From: Finegoldia magna
GTDB lineage: Bacteria > Bacillota > Clostridia > Tissierellales > Peptoniphilaceae
Assembly: GCF_003182075.1 (NCBI RefSeq)
Contig: NZ_QGTH01000009.1
Location: forward strand, 1 to 64,000
DNA length: 64,000 nucleotides
Direction: 5' to 3'
In this document: piece after piece, positions 1 to 8,304 of the stretch
Layout: each line of letters starts with the position of its first letter
How positions within the stretch are numbered: the stretch's first letter is position 1
The notes under the pieces: generated by a model
The model's input: the letters and a program-made list of their open reading frames with translations, nothing else
What the model was told of the DNA's origin: nothing
The model's database searches: none
Program-made: the position numbers and the translations under genes

Positions 1-51
1 AAATATTCTAGTACTAATTTTATTTTAAATTCTTTTGTGTATTTTGGCATA

Positions 52-88
52 CAAAAACCCCTCCATCCGTATTCCGGATTTTGGGGTT
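52..88 (-). terminator. Terminator-like hairpin reading leftward
   Basis: AACCCC (56-61) pairs with GGGGTT (83-88) and ATCCG (65-69) with CGGAT (75-79). On the minus strand the stem is followed by TTTTTGT. It would end a leftward transcript, but no minus-strand gene lies to its right, so it may be part of the leader of a leftward gene outside the window. Confidence 0.5.
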
Positions 89-176
89 CAGGTTATAAGA
101 GGCGTTTTTTTAGTGGGTAAGGAGAGGGTGGAGATGTGTGTGGAATTTTACGAAATTTTCAACTCAAAATATGTTA

Positions 177-440
177 GCAATAAAAAGTAGAAACCGATTT
201 GGAGAGAAATTTGTTATAACCAAAAACGTCGTAAAGGAGCGAATCGTTCGGAAAAAATTGTTCTAAATTCAAGCGAAATGAAACGTAAAAATCGCGCTGT
301 TTGAGCGTTAGCGAGTTCGCGATTTTAGTTTCATGAGCGTTGAATTTACCAATTTTTGTAGTCAGATGAGCGATTTACGAGTTTTTGCGTTTTATTATAT
401 CTCACAACACCACACAAATCGGTTTCTACTTTTTTGCAAT
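177..440. mobile_element. MITE-like long imperfect palindrome with 5-bp flanking repeat
   Basis: A 254-bp element (182-435) whose two halves are reverse complements with some mismatches. The outer 19 bp (182-200 and 416-434) match perfectly. Nested inner stems are AAATTC 265-270 with 342-347, ATGAAAC 278-284 with 328-334, and AAAATCGCG 288-296 with 318-326, closing on a 21-nt loop. GCAAT occurs directly at 177-181 and again at 436-440, as expected for a 5-bp target duplication. There is no open reading frame of note. It could be a miniature inverted-repeat element or a structured intergenic repeat; a related palindrome lies at 54972-55248. Confidence 0.65.
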
Positions 441-526
441 TACTTTTTTGTAACAAACTAATTTGCAATGAATTTTATTATTTGATAAAATTAGTGTTGC
501 CTAGTTAAAGCTGAAATTTATTTCAG

Positions 527-562
527 GACTTGTTTGAGAGCTCCAAGTATAAAAAAACAAGG
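527..562 (+). ncRNA. preQ1-I riboswitch aptamer
   Basis: Stem P1 is ACTTG (528-532) with CAAGT (544-548). The 11-nt loop 533-543 ends in C543, the position that contacts the ligand in class I preQ1 aptamers. The A-rich tail ATAAAAAAACAAGG (549-562) matches the family consensus, and CAAG in the tail can pair with TTTG (533-536) to form pseudoknot stem P2. It lies directly before an ECF S component and a radical SAM gene, both plausible queuosine-precursor salvage genes. A covariance-model search would settle it; the fit by eye is good. Confidence 0.8.
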
Positions 563-572
563 CGTTATTTTT

Positions 573-605
573 GAGTTCTCCTATATTTTATTAGGAGGTT
601 TTTTT
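573..605 (+). terminator. Riboswitch expression platform: terminator overlapping the RBS
   Basis: CTCCTA (578-583) pairs with TAGGAG (592-597), followed by a run of T. The 3' arm contains the AGGAGG ribosome site (593-598) of the gene starting at 607, so the hairpin can block both transcription and translation. GAGTTCTC (573-580) can instead pair over 8 bp (one G-U) with GAGAGCTC (536-543) inside the aptamer loop. That alternative pairing would open the terminator when ligand is absent. Confidence 0.75.
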
Positions 606-606
606 A

Positions 607-1149
607 TTGAGAAAAACGAATACGAAATTGTTGACTACTATAGCGATTTGCATTGCAATCAACTGCCTTGGTGCTTTTATCGCTGTTAGTACGAAGGTTC
701 CTTTGTTATTGGATCACATAGGATCTTTATTGGTGTGTATGTTATTTGGATGGAAATACGGTGTTGTGACTGCGCTTTTATCGTCTGTTATGAACCAAAT
801 TCTTTTCGATCCATTTGCACTTCCATTTGCGCCTACAGGTATGCTTATGGTGTTTATGGTTGGTATTTTATACGAAAAGGGATATTTCAAGAAATTGCAC
901 ACTATTCCTGCACTTTTATTGGCTGTGCTTCCAGGCGCTATTTTGGGTGCTATTATTCAAGGTTATATTTTTGGTGGGGTTACAAGTTCAGGAAGTGATG
1001 TTATTGTAAGATTTATGATTAACAAGGGAGTAAATCCAGCTGCGGCATCTTTTATCAACCAATATTTTATGGAATTTGTGGACAGACTTATTTCATTTAC
1101 TGTTGTGATGACTGCTGTTAAGAGGATTAAGCTTGAATCGATACGCTAA
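607..1149 (+). CDS. ECF transporter S component, probable queuosine-precursor importer (QrtT-like)
   Basis: A 180-residue very hydrophobic protein with about five to six membrane spans, the size and pattern of the substrate-binding S subunit of energy-coupling-factor importers. The energising EcfA/EcfT module is not in this window and would be shared. Start is TTG at 607, eight bases after AGGAGG. A preQ1-I riboswitch precedes it and a radical SAM gene overlaps its end by 17 bases. In Clostridioides difficile an ECF S protein (QrtT) sits with the radical SAM queuine lyase QueL, so queuine or a preQ base/nucleoside is the likely substrate. The family call is firm; the substrate rests on the riboswitch and neighbour. 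Confidence 0.75.
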   Translation: MRKTNTKLLTTIAICIAINCLGAFIAVSTKVPLLLDHIGSLLVCMLFGWKYGVVTALLSSVMNQILFDPFALPFAPTGMLMVFMVGILYEKGYFKKLHTIPALLLAVLPGAILGAIIQGYIFGGVTSSGSDVIVRFMINKGVNPAAASFINQYFMEFVDRLISFTVVMTAVKRIKLESIR

Positions 1150-1819
1150 GATTGAGGAAAAATTAAAACGCGAGATTGTGCTTTTGAAAGGCAGACCATG
1201 TTTTTGGGGCAAATGCACATTTTGCGATTACATTGAAGACAATACGGTGGATATGGATGATGCTGTTCGTGAAAATCGTGAGATTATTCAAAATGTGACT
1301 GGTGAATTCGGTGTTTTGGAATGTATTAATTCGGGAAATGTGTTCGAACTTCCAGAACAGACGAAAATCGACATCAAGAATTTAATTCACGAAAAAAACA
1401 TTCATACTTTGGTTTTCGAAGCGCATTATATTTTCAAGAATAGACTTCACGAAATCAGGGAATTTTTCGAATGCGAGGTTTTGTTTAAGACTGGAATTGA
1501 AACGTTCGATTACGATTTTAGAGAAAATGTCCTCAACAAAAACGCAAAATTCACTGATGTAAAAGATGTGTCCGATTATTTTGATTCGGCGTGTTTAATG
1601 GTTGGAATCAAGGGTCAAACTAAGGAAATGATTGAAAAAGACATTGAGATAGGCCTTTCTAATTTCAAATGGATTACTATTAATATTTTCATCAATAATT
1701 CTACGCCGATTAAAAGAGATGATGAGCTTGTGAAGTGGTTTTTGGAAAATCACTACGATTTGAAAGACCATCCGAAGGTTGAAATGTTAGTTGAAAACAC
1801 TGATTTGGGAGTTGGTTAA
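1133..1819 (+). CDS. Radical SAM protein, possible queuine lyase (QueL-like)
   Basis: A 228-residue protein with a cysteine cluster C23-x4-C28-x2-C31 near the N-terminus. That is one residue longer in the first gap than the canonical radical SAM CX3CX2C. Start is TTG at 1133 after AGAGG, overlapping the upstream ECF gene, so the two are translationally coupled and share the preQ1 riboswitch. QueL of C. difficile and relatives, a radical SAM enzyme that trims queuine back to preQ1 for salvage, has the same companion gene type. No nucleoside hydrolase (QueK) is next to it. Enzyme class is well supported; the queuine lyase role is inference from context. Confidence 0.6.
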   Translation: MNRYAKIEEKLKREIVLLKGRPCFWGKCTFCDYIEDNTVDMDDAVRENREIIQNVTGEFGVLECINSGNVFELPEQTKIDIKNLIHEKNIHTLVFEAHYIFKNRLHEIREFFECEVLFKTGIETFDYDFRENVLNKNAKFTDVKDVSDYFDSACLMVGIKGQTKEMIEKDIEIGLSNFKWITINIFINNSTPIKRDDELVKWFLENHYDLKDHPKVEMLVENTDLGVG

Positions 1820-1839
1820 ACTTCCGTCAGTGTTTTTTT
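1796..1839 (+). terminator. Terminator of the queuosine-salvage pair
   Basis: AACACTGA pairs with TCAGTGTT and is followed by a run of T. The 5' arm lies inside the last codons of the radical SAM gene. Confidence 0.8.
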
Positions 1840-1883
1840 GTTGGGTTTTAATATATAATAAGTTTAATGAGATTGGAGGGGTT

Positions 1884-2588
1884 ATGAAGGACAAATTATT
1901 TAAAATCTTACTTGTGGTTTTGAGTGTCGTATTTGTTGCATCTTGTTCGAAGAAAATGCCAGAATTGCCTGAAGAAAAAAAGGCGTATGTGGCAGATTAT
2001 TTGAACGATGGGTTCAAGGGTGTGGACATTTCAAAAGACGGTAGGTTGGAAAAATCAGATGTCGACAAAATCGCAGCGAACTTCAACAAGCCGTACGATT
2101 ATAATGGCGAAGAGGTTGTAAACTCTCTAGATACATTTTTCTACGGGGAGAGCTTCGCATCACCACAAGATATTACGCTTAAAAACTTCGTGGCGAATTT
2201 TCCAAGCAAAACGCTGGATCCAGAAAAGGACAAATCCAAGATAGATGAACTTAAAAAACAAAATCCAGATGCGCTCAAACAAACAAGAGAAAACGCTAAG
2301 ATTTTGAAAGTTGACAAGAATTTGGTGGATGCGGTTTTATTGAAATACGCAAATATTTCATCAGATGATGTTACAAACAAAGAAAATGTCGTGTATTCTA
2401 AGGATGACAATTCGTATTATGTGATGGAAAATGATGAAGAATGGGCGTTTGAGCCAGTGGTGTGCAAAGTCAATTCTAAGGAAATTATCTTGGAAGATGA
2501 TATAAAATCGGAACTTAAACTGATACAAAAAGGTGGTAAGTTTTTTATAAAATCTTTTGAATTATCTCCTAATGCTTGTTGTGAATAA
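1884..2588 (+). CDS. Hypothetical lipoprotein
   Basis: A 234-residue secreted lipoprotein of unknown function. The N-terminus has a Lys-containing head, a hydrophobic stretch and lipobox VASC with the lipidated Cys at residue 21. The rest is hydrophilic, rich in Lys, Asp and Glu, with no domain I recognise. The ATG at 1884 follows GGAGGGG closely and is preferred over upstream in-frame starts, which would run through the terminator of the previous gene. It is a single gene between a terminator and the promoter of the next small genes. Confidence 0.75.
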   Translation: MKDKLFKILLVVLSVVFVASCSKKMPELPEEKKAYVADYLNDGFKGVDISKDGRLEKSDVDKIAANFNKPYDYNGEEVVNSLDTFFYGESFASPQDITLKNFVANFPSKTLDPEKDKSKIDELKKQNPDALKQTRENAKILKVDKNLVDAVLLKYANISSDDVTNKENVVYSKDDNSYYVMENDEEWAFEPVVCKVNSKEIILEDDIKSELKLIQKGGKFFIKSFELSPNACCE

Positions 2589-2607
2589 GGGATTATTGTG
2601 CTATAAT
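2579..2607 (+). promoter_or_regulatory. Promoter of the small membrane protein pair
   Basis: TTGTGA (2579-2584), a 17-base spacer and TATAAT (2602-2607), 38 bases before the start at 2646. Confidence 0.65.
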
Positions 2608-2645
2608 GTAATAAAAGGTACTATACAAAGCAAAGGGAGGCATTT

Positions 2646-2873
2646 ATGATTACTTTAGCATTTGTTATTTTGATAGTTATTCTATCAATAGTTTTCGCAG
2701 CTATTTTAGGAACATTTGGTTTAATATTGGGATTAGGCGGCGCAATTGTAGGAATTTTGGTAGCGATTGGAGCTGTTGCCTACTCATTTTTGAAAGTTTT
2801 CATTAAAATAGCGTTAGCAGTGTTGGTAATTAGATTTATTTACAGAAGATTTTTCGCAAAAGAAGAAGTATAG
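2646..2873 (+). CDS. Small membrane protein
   Basis: A 75-residue protein that is almost wholly hydrophobic with Gly-rich helices (two or three spans) and a short basic/acidic tail ending FAKEEV. It starts nine bases after GGGAGG. It is co-transcribed with the 60-residue membrane protein that follows 20 bases later. The family is not recognised; such pairs can act in envelope stress or as membrane scaffolds, but nothing in the sequence shows this. Confidence 0.6.
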   Translation: MITLAFVILIVILSIVFAAILGTFGLILGLGGAIVGILVAIGAVAYSFLKVFIKIALAVLVIRFIYRRFFAKEEV

Positions 2874-2893
2874 AAGTATAAAGGAAGTGGAGT

Positions 2894-3076
2894 ATGGATA
2901 ACAAATATTTAAAATACATTTTGTATATATTCTTGGCTATTTTGGCTTTGAATATTTTGACAGGAATTATGGGAATTACTATTAGTATTTTGAAATTCTT
3001 GATGAAAGTATTCTTGGTTTTAGTTGTAATAGGATATGTTGCAAAATTTTTCCAAAATGCAGACAAAGATATTTAA
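2894..3076 (+). CDS. Small membrane protein
   Basis: A 60-residue protein with two hydrophobic helices (about residues 7-27 and 29-50) and a short polar tail. It has a GGAAG ribosome site and follows the 75-residue membrane protein with a 20-base gap, so the two form a small operon closed by the terminator at 3083-3123. Function unknown. Confidence 0.6.
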   Translation: MDNKYLKYILYIFLAILALNILTGIMGITISILKFLMKVFLVLVVIGYVAKFFQNADKDI

Positions 3077-3082
3077 CGGATA

Positions 3083-3123
3083 ACACTGAGCAAATCTTGT
3101 GAGATGAGCTTGGTGTTTTTGTT
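3083..3123 (+). terminator. Terminator after the small membrane protein pair
   Basis: AACACTGAGC pairs with GCTTGGTGTT (one mismatch), then a short T run. Confidence 0.6.
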
Positions 3124-3160
3124 TGATGTTTTCAACAAATCTACAATTTGGATACAAGTA

Positions 3161-3189
3161 TTGTAATTCACATTGTGATATAGGATAAT
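3161..3189 (+). promoter_or_regulatory. Promoter of the carboxypeptidase gene
   Basis: TTGTAA (3161-3166), a 17-base spacer and GATAAT (3184-3189), 20 bases before the start at 3209. Confidence 0.6.
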
Positions 3190-3208
3190 TTAGATACAGA
3201 GGTGAATT

Positions 3209-4147
3209 ATGAAAAAACACAAGCGCAAAATATTTTTAATTATAGGGGTTATTCTTTTGGTGTTCTGTTTTGTATTATTGAACTTGCGTGGCTATAGAAT
3301 TTTACAATCCAGAACTTTTAGAAAATTTTACGATAGAATTGATTTCAAAATAGATACTAAAGAGTTGAAGATTCCAGAAGATGCACTTGCTTTTTCGGTG
3401 TATGACATAGATAAAGAAAAATATTTGTTTTATGAAGGCGGAGGACAATTACCAACGGTTGCAAGCTTGTCGAAACTTTTTGCGATTGATTATGCACTAA
3501 CAAAGGTAAAATTAGAAGATAGCATAGAGGTTAATCAAGAATTATTAGATCTAGTACCACAAGGCTCATCAATGGCACACTTAAAGCCTGGCAAATATAC
3601 AGCAGAGCAAATCATGCAGGCTATGCTTGTGCCATCTGGAAACGATGCGGCTTTTGCATTGGCATATAACATCGGCAAAAAAGACTTGGGAGATGGTTAT
3701 AGCGCAGAAAAATATGTGAATTATTTTGTAAAAAATCTCAGCAAGTACCTCGCAGACGAAGGTTACAATAAAACCCATTTGTTCGATCCGAGTGGATTTT
3801 CCACACAGGCAGATACCAATTTAAAAGATATTAATAGAGTTGCACTTAAACTTATTGATTATGATTTTGTCAAAAAATGTATGGGCAAGAGTTCTTTTAC
3901 AATTCAAACTCTTCAAGGAGAAATGAATTGGAAAAATACTAATGAATTTTTGGATCCTAAGTCAGCGTTTTACAATAAAGATGTAAAGGGCATTAAAACG
4001 GGCACGATGGCATCATCCTACAACATTGTCGTATTGTACGAGAAAAACGGAAAGAAGTATCTAATAACTTGCCTTGCATCTCACACCAATGAAGACAGGT
4101 ATAAGGCTGTGCAGGCGGCGATTAATACGATTATAAATAAAGAATAA
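3209..4147 (+). CDS. Membrane-anchored D-alanyl-D-alanine carboxypeptidase (S11 family)
   Basis: A 312-residue penicillin-binding-protein-type serine peptidase that trims the terminal D-Ala of peptidoglycan stem peptides outside the cell. All three active-site motifs are present: S86-L-S-K89, S143-G-N145 and K263-T-G265. A single N-terminal hydrophobic helix (about 8-25) after a Lys/Arg head anchors it with the catalytic domain outside. It lacks the C-terminal beta domain found in the longer paralogue at 6928. It has its own promoter and terminator, with ribosome site AGAGGTG. Confidence 0.85.
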   Translation: MKKHKRKIFLIIGVILLVFCFVLLNLRGYRILQSRTFRKFYDRIDFKIDTKELKIPEDALAFSVYDIDKEKYLFYEGGGQLPTVASLSKLFAIDYALTKVKLEDSIEVNQELLDLVPQGSSMAHLKPGKYTAEQIMQAMLVPSGNDAAFALAYNIGKKDLGDGYSAEKYVNYFVKNLSKYLADEGYNKTHLFDPSGFSTQADTNLKDINRVALKLIDYDFVKKCMGKSSFTIQTLQGEMNWKNTNEFLDPKSAFYNKDVKGIKTGTMASSYNIVVLYEKNGKKYLITCLASHTNEDRYKAVQAAINTIINKE

Positions 4148-4152
4148 AAGAT

Positions 4153-4189
4153 AAAAACAGATTGGCGTTTAAAAAGCTGATCTGTTTTT
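4153..4189 (+). terminator. Terminator of the carboxypeptidase gene
   Basis: AAAAACAGAT (4153-4162) pairs with ATCTGTTTTT (4180-4189). Confidence 0.75.
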
Positions 4190-4239
4190 AAAATGATGAA
4201 TATACAAAAATCTATAAAACGTTGTAATTACGCTATACA

Positions 4240-4269
4240 TTGACATAACAAGATTGTTTGTGGTAAAAT
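4240..4269 (+). promoter_or_regulatory. Promoter of the serS T-box leader
   Basis: Consensus TTGACA (4240-4245), an 18-base spacer and TAAAAT (4264-4269). Transcription would start about 210 bases before serS, giving room for the T-box. Confidence 0.65.
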
Positions 4270-4279
4270 ATACATTAAT

Positions 4280-4470
4280 ATAGTTGAATATTGCAGTTGA
4301 TGAAGAAATAGTAATTATTGGAGTAATTCAGAGAGCTTATGTGTGGTGAGAATAAGTATATGAAGATAATGAATCTAACTTCTATGCGTTATTAGTTGAG
4401 AGAGCTTATGCTAATTAGGGTGGCAGTCGCGGAAACGTAATTTTCGTCCCTTGGTATGAGTTTTTTTATT
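4280..4470 (+). ncRNA. Serine T-box riboswitch
   Basis: The leader senses uncharged tRNA-Ser and controls readthrough into serS. The conserved T-box AGGGTGGCA is at 4417-4425. Stem I features include an AGTA-type motif and the distal GAGAG...GGTGAGA region. The specifier region reads GAA-UCU-A, placing the serine codon UCU at 4374-4376. The terminator arms run from the T-box to TTTTCGTCCCTT (4441-4452), with a T run at 4461-4467. The proS leader at 47590 has the same GAA-codon-AAC arrangement with CCU. Confidence 0.85.
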
Positions 4471-4489
4471 GTTTTATAAGGAGAAAGTT

Positions 4490-5755
4490 ATGTTAGATAT
4501 TAAAAGAATTAGAAACAATCCAGAAGAAATTATTGAGGCGCTTAAAAAAAGAAGAGGAGAATATCCTATTCAAAAACTTTTGGATACTGATGAAAAAAGA
4601 CGTGAAGTTATTCAAAAAGTAGAATCAATGAAGGCGGAACAAAACAAGCTTTCTAAACAAGTTCCACAAATGAAGAAAAACGGAGAAGATACTACAGAAC
4701 TTTTCAAAAACTTGAAGAAGTTGTCTGATGATATCAAATCTATGGATGATGATTTGAAAAACATCGACGAAGAAATCAGAGAATATTTGATGGAAATTCC
4801 AAACACTCCTAACAAAGATGTTCCGGTTGGTTTGGATGATACTGAAAACTTGGAAATGAGAAAATGGGGAGAACCTCGTAAATTTGATTTCGATATAAAG
4901 GCTCACTGGGATTTGGGCGTTGATTTGGATATTTTGGATTTCGAAAGAGCAACTAAGATTTCCAAATCAAGATTTAGTGTATTCAAAGGAAAAGGCGCAC
5001 GACTTGAAAGAGCTTTGATGAATTTCATGGTTGATCTTCACACTGACAAACAAGGTTACACTGAAATGAATACTCCAGTGCTTATGAGTCCAAGTGCGAT
5101 GAAGGGTACAGGTCAAATTCCAAAATTCAAAGAAGATATGTTTTATTGCGAAAAAGACGATATGTATCTTGCTCCTACTGCAGAAGTTCCAGTAACTAAT
5201 TTATTGGGAGGAGAAATTTTGGAACAAGGAAGCTTGCCAATTTACTACACAGCATTTACTCAATGTTTCAGAAGAGAAGCCGGAAGTGCAGGACGTGACA
5301 CAAGAGGTTTGATTAGAAATCACCAATTTGAAAAAGTTGAAATGGTAAAATTCGTTGAACCAGCTACAAGTTATGACGAATTAGAAAAACTTACAAATAA
5401 CGCAGAAGAAATCTTGCAATTGTTGGAAATTCCATACAGAGTTGTCAGACTTTGTTCTGGGGATTTGGGATTCTCATCAGCAATGACTTACGACATTGAA
5501 GTGTGGATGCCAAGTTATAATAGATACGTTGAAATCTCAAGCTGTTCTAACTTTGAAGATTTCCAAGCAAGACGTGCAAATATTAGATATCGTGACGAAA
5601 ATAATAAGCCACAATACGTTCACACATTAAACGGTTCAGGACTTGCTATTGGACGTTGCTTTGCAGCTGTAATCGAAAACTATCAACAAGCTGATGGAAG
5701 TATAAAAATTCCTGAAGTGCTACAAAAATACACAGGATTTGATATAATAGACTAG
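4490..5755 (+). CDS. serS: Seryl-tRNA synthetase
   Basis: A 421-residue class II synthetase that charges tRNA-Ser. The N-terminal coiled-coil arm (about 25-110, Lys/Glu-rich) that grips the long variable arm of tRNA-Ser is clear. Motif 2 ([14 protein letters not shown]) and motif 3 (GSGLAIGR) are intact. The ATG at 4490 is chosen because AAGGAGA lies just before it; a further in-frame TTG lies in the terminator T run. Controlled by the serine T-box leader. A glycosyltransferase and a carboxypeptidase follow with short gaps and no terminator, so they are probably co-transcribed. Confidence 0.96.
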   Translation: MLDIKRIRNNPEEIIEALKKRRGEYPIQKLLDTDEKRREVIQKVESMKAEQNKLSKQVPQMKKNGEDTTELFKNLKKLSDDIKSMDDDLKNIDEEIREYLMEIPNTPNKDVPVGLDDTENLEMRKWGEPRKFDFDIKAHWDLGVDLDILDFERATKISKSRFSVFKGKGARLERALMNFMVDLHTDKQGYTEMNTPVLMSPSAMKGTGQIPKFKEDMFYCEKDDMYLAPTAEVPVTNLLGGEILEQGSLPIYYTAFTQCFRREAGSAGRDTRGLIRNHQFEKVEMVKFVEPATSYDELEKLTNNAEEILQLLEIPYRVVRLCSGDLGFSSAMTYDIEVWMPSYNRYVEISSCSNFEDFQARRANIRYRDENNKPQYVHTLNGSGLAIGRCFAAVIENYQQADGSIKIPEVLQKYTGFDIID

Positions 5756-5782
5756 TAAACTAAAATTAAGATAGGAAAAGAA

Positions 5783-6919
5783 ATGAAGGCTTATATAATC
5801 GCTAGAGGATATCCGACGGATAAATACAAAATGAACGGAATATTTGAATTGGATCAGGCAATTGCACTAGCCAAAAAAGGCGTTGAAGTTGTGTTGATTG
5901 CACTTGATTTCAGATCACTTAGACGTTTTCGCAAATATAAAAGTGAATATTTTATAAAAGATAATGTCAAAGTGTATTCCTTTCATTTTCCGATTGGAAG
6001 ATATATCTTCAAAAGCCTTTATGACTTTTCTTATTTGGTACTTAGACATTTCTACAAAAAAGTGGAGCAAATCGAAGGAAGGCCGGATGTAATTCACACT
6101 TATTTTACAGACCAGGGATATTATACATCCAAACTTGCAAAAGAGTTGAACATTCCATTCGTACTTACAGAATGCAATTCCGTTGTAAACCAAGATACTA
6201 TCAAGCCTTCTTACAGAAGAATCGCCGAAGAAACATACGACAGAACAGACGGACTCATAACTGTAAGCCCCAAATTCAAAGAGAAAATCAAAGAAGAATT
6301 TGGGAAAGATTCTACAGAAATTGCAATTATTCCAAACCTTACGATTTTCAAAAACAATGAGAATTTCAAAAGGGGAGATATCTTCAACATAGTTTCCACT
6401 GGAAATGTAATAACGACAAAAGGTCCGAAAGAATTAATCGAAGCGTTTAACATTGCTTTTTCAAAAGATAAACATGTGAAGCTTACGATTTATGGGGACG
6501 GATTTTTGAGAAAACCGCTACTTAAAATGGTAGAAGAGTTGAATTTGACCGACCAAGTATTTCTTCCTGGACTTACAAAAAGAGAAAAAATCGTTGAGGG
6601 CTACAATAATGCGGATATGTTTTGCTTGTATTCGTATTCAGAAACTTTTGGGTTGGCGTATTTGGAGGCATTGTCCGCAGGTCTTCCTGTGGTTGCAAGT
6701 AAATGCGGTGGGCCAGAACATTTAATAAATGAAGAAAATGGAATATTGGTTGATAGATTTAACGTTGAGAAATTAGCCGAAGCGTTAAGATATATGCACG
6801 ACAATATTGAAAAATACGACAGAGAGAAAATATCACACGATATCAAAAAAGTATATTCCGAAGAAAATATTACAGATGATGTAATAAAAGTGTACGAAGA
6901 AGTTATATCGAAAAGATGA
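5783..6919 (+). CDS. Glycosyltransferase, GT4 family
   Basis: A 378-residue GT-B fold transferase. The N-terminal half starts with the loop RGYPTDKYKMNGIFE; the C-terminal donor-binding half has the EX7E-type motif in SETFGLAYLEALSAG and the following GLPVVAS segment typical of GT4. It most likely adds a sugar to a lipid-linked cell-surface glycan on the cytoplasmic side of the membrane. It lies 27 bases after serS and 8 bases before a peptidoglycan carboxypeptidase, suggesting a cell-wall role. Donor and acceptor cannot be read from the sequence. Confidence 0.85.
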   Translation: MKAYIIARGYPTDKYKMNGIFELDQAIALAKKGVEVVLIALDFRSLRRFRKYKSEYFIKDNVKVYSFHFPIGRYIFKSLYDFSYLVLRHFYKKVEQIEGRPDVIHTYFTDQGYYTSKLAKELNIPFVLTECNSVVNQDTIKPSYRRIAEETYDRTDGLITVSPKFKEKIKEEFGKDSTEIAIIPNLTIFKNNENFKRGDIFNIVSTGNVITTKGPKELIEAFNIAFSKDKHVKLTIYGDGFLRKPLLKMVEELNLTDQVFLPGLTKREKIVEGYNNADMFCLYSYSETFGLAYLEALSAGLPVVASKCGGPEHLINEENGILVDRFNVEKLAEALRYMHDNIEKYDREKISHDIKKVYSEENITDDVIKVYEEVISKR

Positions 6920-6927
6920 GGTGAGAA

Positions 6928-8112
6928 ATGAAGAGTATTAAAAAAATAATACCCTTAATGTTAATACTTGCTATTGTATTTCAACCTGCATTATCTAAAG
7001 CGGACTCGAAGTTGGGATTTGAAGACAAAGTAAACTCGTATTATACAATTGAACAGGATTATTCCCAAGAGTTGTTGAATTACAACGAAAACAAACCTTT
7101 TGCTATAGCGTCCTTAACTAAAATAATGACTTATGTTTTGGTTATGGAAGACATCAACGCAAACAAATACAAGCTCGACGATAAAATCAAAATCCAAACA
7201 CAATACAATAAGCCTGAAGCGAGTACTATACAACTTAAAAAAGGCGAAGAATTAACTGTAAATGATTTGATAAGAGGAATGATGATAGTCAGTGGGAATG
7301 ATGCCGCAGACGAATTAGCAGTGAAATCAGAAGGATCTGTGGGAAAATTTGTCCAAAGAATGAACAAAAAAGCAGCCGAATTGGAATTGAAATCTGCAAA
7401 GTTTTATTCTGCATCAGGTTATCCTGAAAACGACAAGGAAAATATGATGAGCGCAAAAGATTTGGCGAAATTAACCACATATACAATCAACAATTACCCA
7501 CAAGTTTTGAATTACACAAAAACACAAAAACTTGTAATGCCGACTAGAAAATACGAAGGCGTGACTACAGTTCCATTTTTAGGAAAAATAGAAGGTGTCG
7601 ATGGATTTAAAACAGGAACAACTGAAAAAGCTGGATACTGTTTGATAACTACGATGAGCTTGAAACCAAACGATCCTAAAAACAAAATAGTATCTGTTTT
7701 GATGGGAGCTCCCACAAAATACGACAGAAATACTTACCAAAAAATAATACTGGAATACGTCAGAAATTCATTTGAACCAATGAATATATTAAACAGCGAA
7801 AAACCAATCGAAACTAAATCAGTCAACAGCGTTGTGGACAAAAACGTTGAGATTTATCCGACAGAAGACGTATCCATTTTGTATAATACAAAAACTGGTC
7901 TGCAACAAAAAGTCGACATCAAAAAAGATTTGAAAGCACCTTTGAAAAAAGGACAAATCGTAGGAAAAGTTGTAATCGATACTGGAAAAGGCGACAAAAG
8001 AGAAGTAAGCCTCGTTGTCAAAAAACCTTACGAAAAAGCAGACACATTAACTAGAATAAAAAGAAGTGCCAAATACACTTACGAATTGTTAGAAGCACTT
8101 CTTGCATCATAA
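6928..8112 (+). CDS. D-alanyl-D-alanine carboxypeptidase, DacA/PBP5 type
   Basis: A 394-residue secreted S11 peptidase that removes the terminal D-Ala from peptidoglycan pentapeptides. A signal peptide covers about residues 1-25 (ends near LSKAD). Active-site motifs are S62-L-T-K65, S122-G-N124 and K228-T-G230. The C-terminal part (about 285-375) fits the PBP5 C-terminal beta domain. The last residues form a possible amphipathic membrane-binding helix. It follows the glycosyltransferase by 8 bases with site GAGGTG and is the second carboxypeptidase in this window. Confidence 0.9.
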   Translation: MKSIKKIIPLMLILAIVFQPALSKADSKLGFEDKVNSYYTIEQDYSQELLNYNENKPFAIASLTKIMTYVLVMEDINANKYKLDDKIKIQTQYNKPEASTIQLKKGEELTVNDLIRGMMIVSGNDAADELAVKSEGSVGKFVQRMNKKAAELELKSAKFYSASGYPENDKENMMSAKDLAKLTTYTINNYPQVLNYTKTQKLVMPTRKYEGVTTVPFLGKIEGVDGFKTGTTEKAGYCLITTMSLKPNDPKNKIVSVLMGAPTKYDRNTYQKIILEYVRNSFEPMNILNSEKPIETKSVNSVVDKNVEIYPTEDVSILYNTKTGLQQKVDIKKDLKAPLKKGQIVGKVVIDTGKGDKREVSLVVKKPYEKADTLTRIKRSAKYTYELLEALLAS

Positions 8113-8131
8113 GCCGATTTGATTCGGTTTT
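8111..8131 (+). terminator. Weak terminator between dacA-like gene and tRNA-Arg
   Basis: CCGA pairs with TCGG around a short loop, followed by TTTT. The short stem makes this uncertain; readthrough into the tRNA gene is possible. Confidence 0.4.
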
Positions 8132-8135
8132 ATGT

Positions 8136-8211
8136 GCTCCCATAATTAAGCTGGATATAATCCTCCCCTCCTAAGGGAGATTCCTCGGTTCGAATCCGGG
8201 TGGGAGTACCA
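8136..8211 (+). tRNA. tRNA-Arg (anticodon CCU)
   Basis: A 76-nt cloverleaf with encoded CCA. Acceptor GCTCCCA pairs with TGGGAGT (first pair G-U). D stem ATTA/TAAT. Anticodon stem CTCCC/GGGAG with loop CTCCTAA, anticodon CCT at 8170-8172, reading AGG. T stem CTCGG/CCGGG around TTCGAAT. Discriminator A, then CCA. Confidence 0.93.
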
Positions 8212-8217
8212 TAAAAA

Positions 8218-8251
8218 AAGCCTAGAATTTACACGTTCTAGGCTTCTTTTT
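8218..8251 (+). terminator. Terminator of tRNA-Arg
   Basis: AGCCTAGAA pairs with TTCTAGGCT around a short loop, then a T-rich tail. Confidence 0.8.
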
Positions 8252-8304
8252 ATTTTATTAAATTTTACATATGTCACTCACAATTCTTTAAGATTTTTGA
8301 CAAC

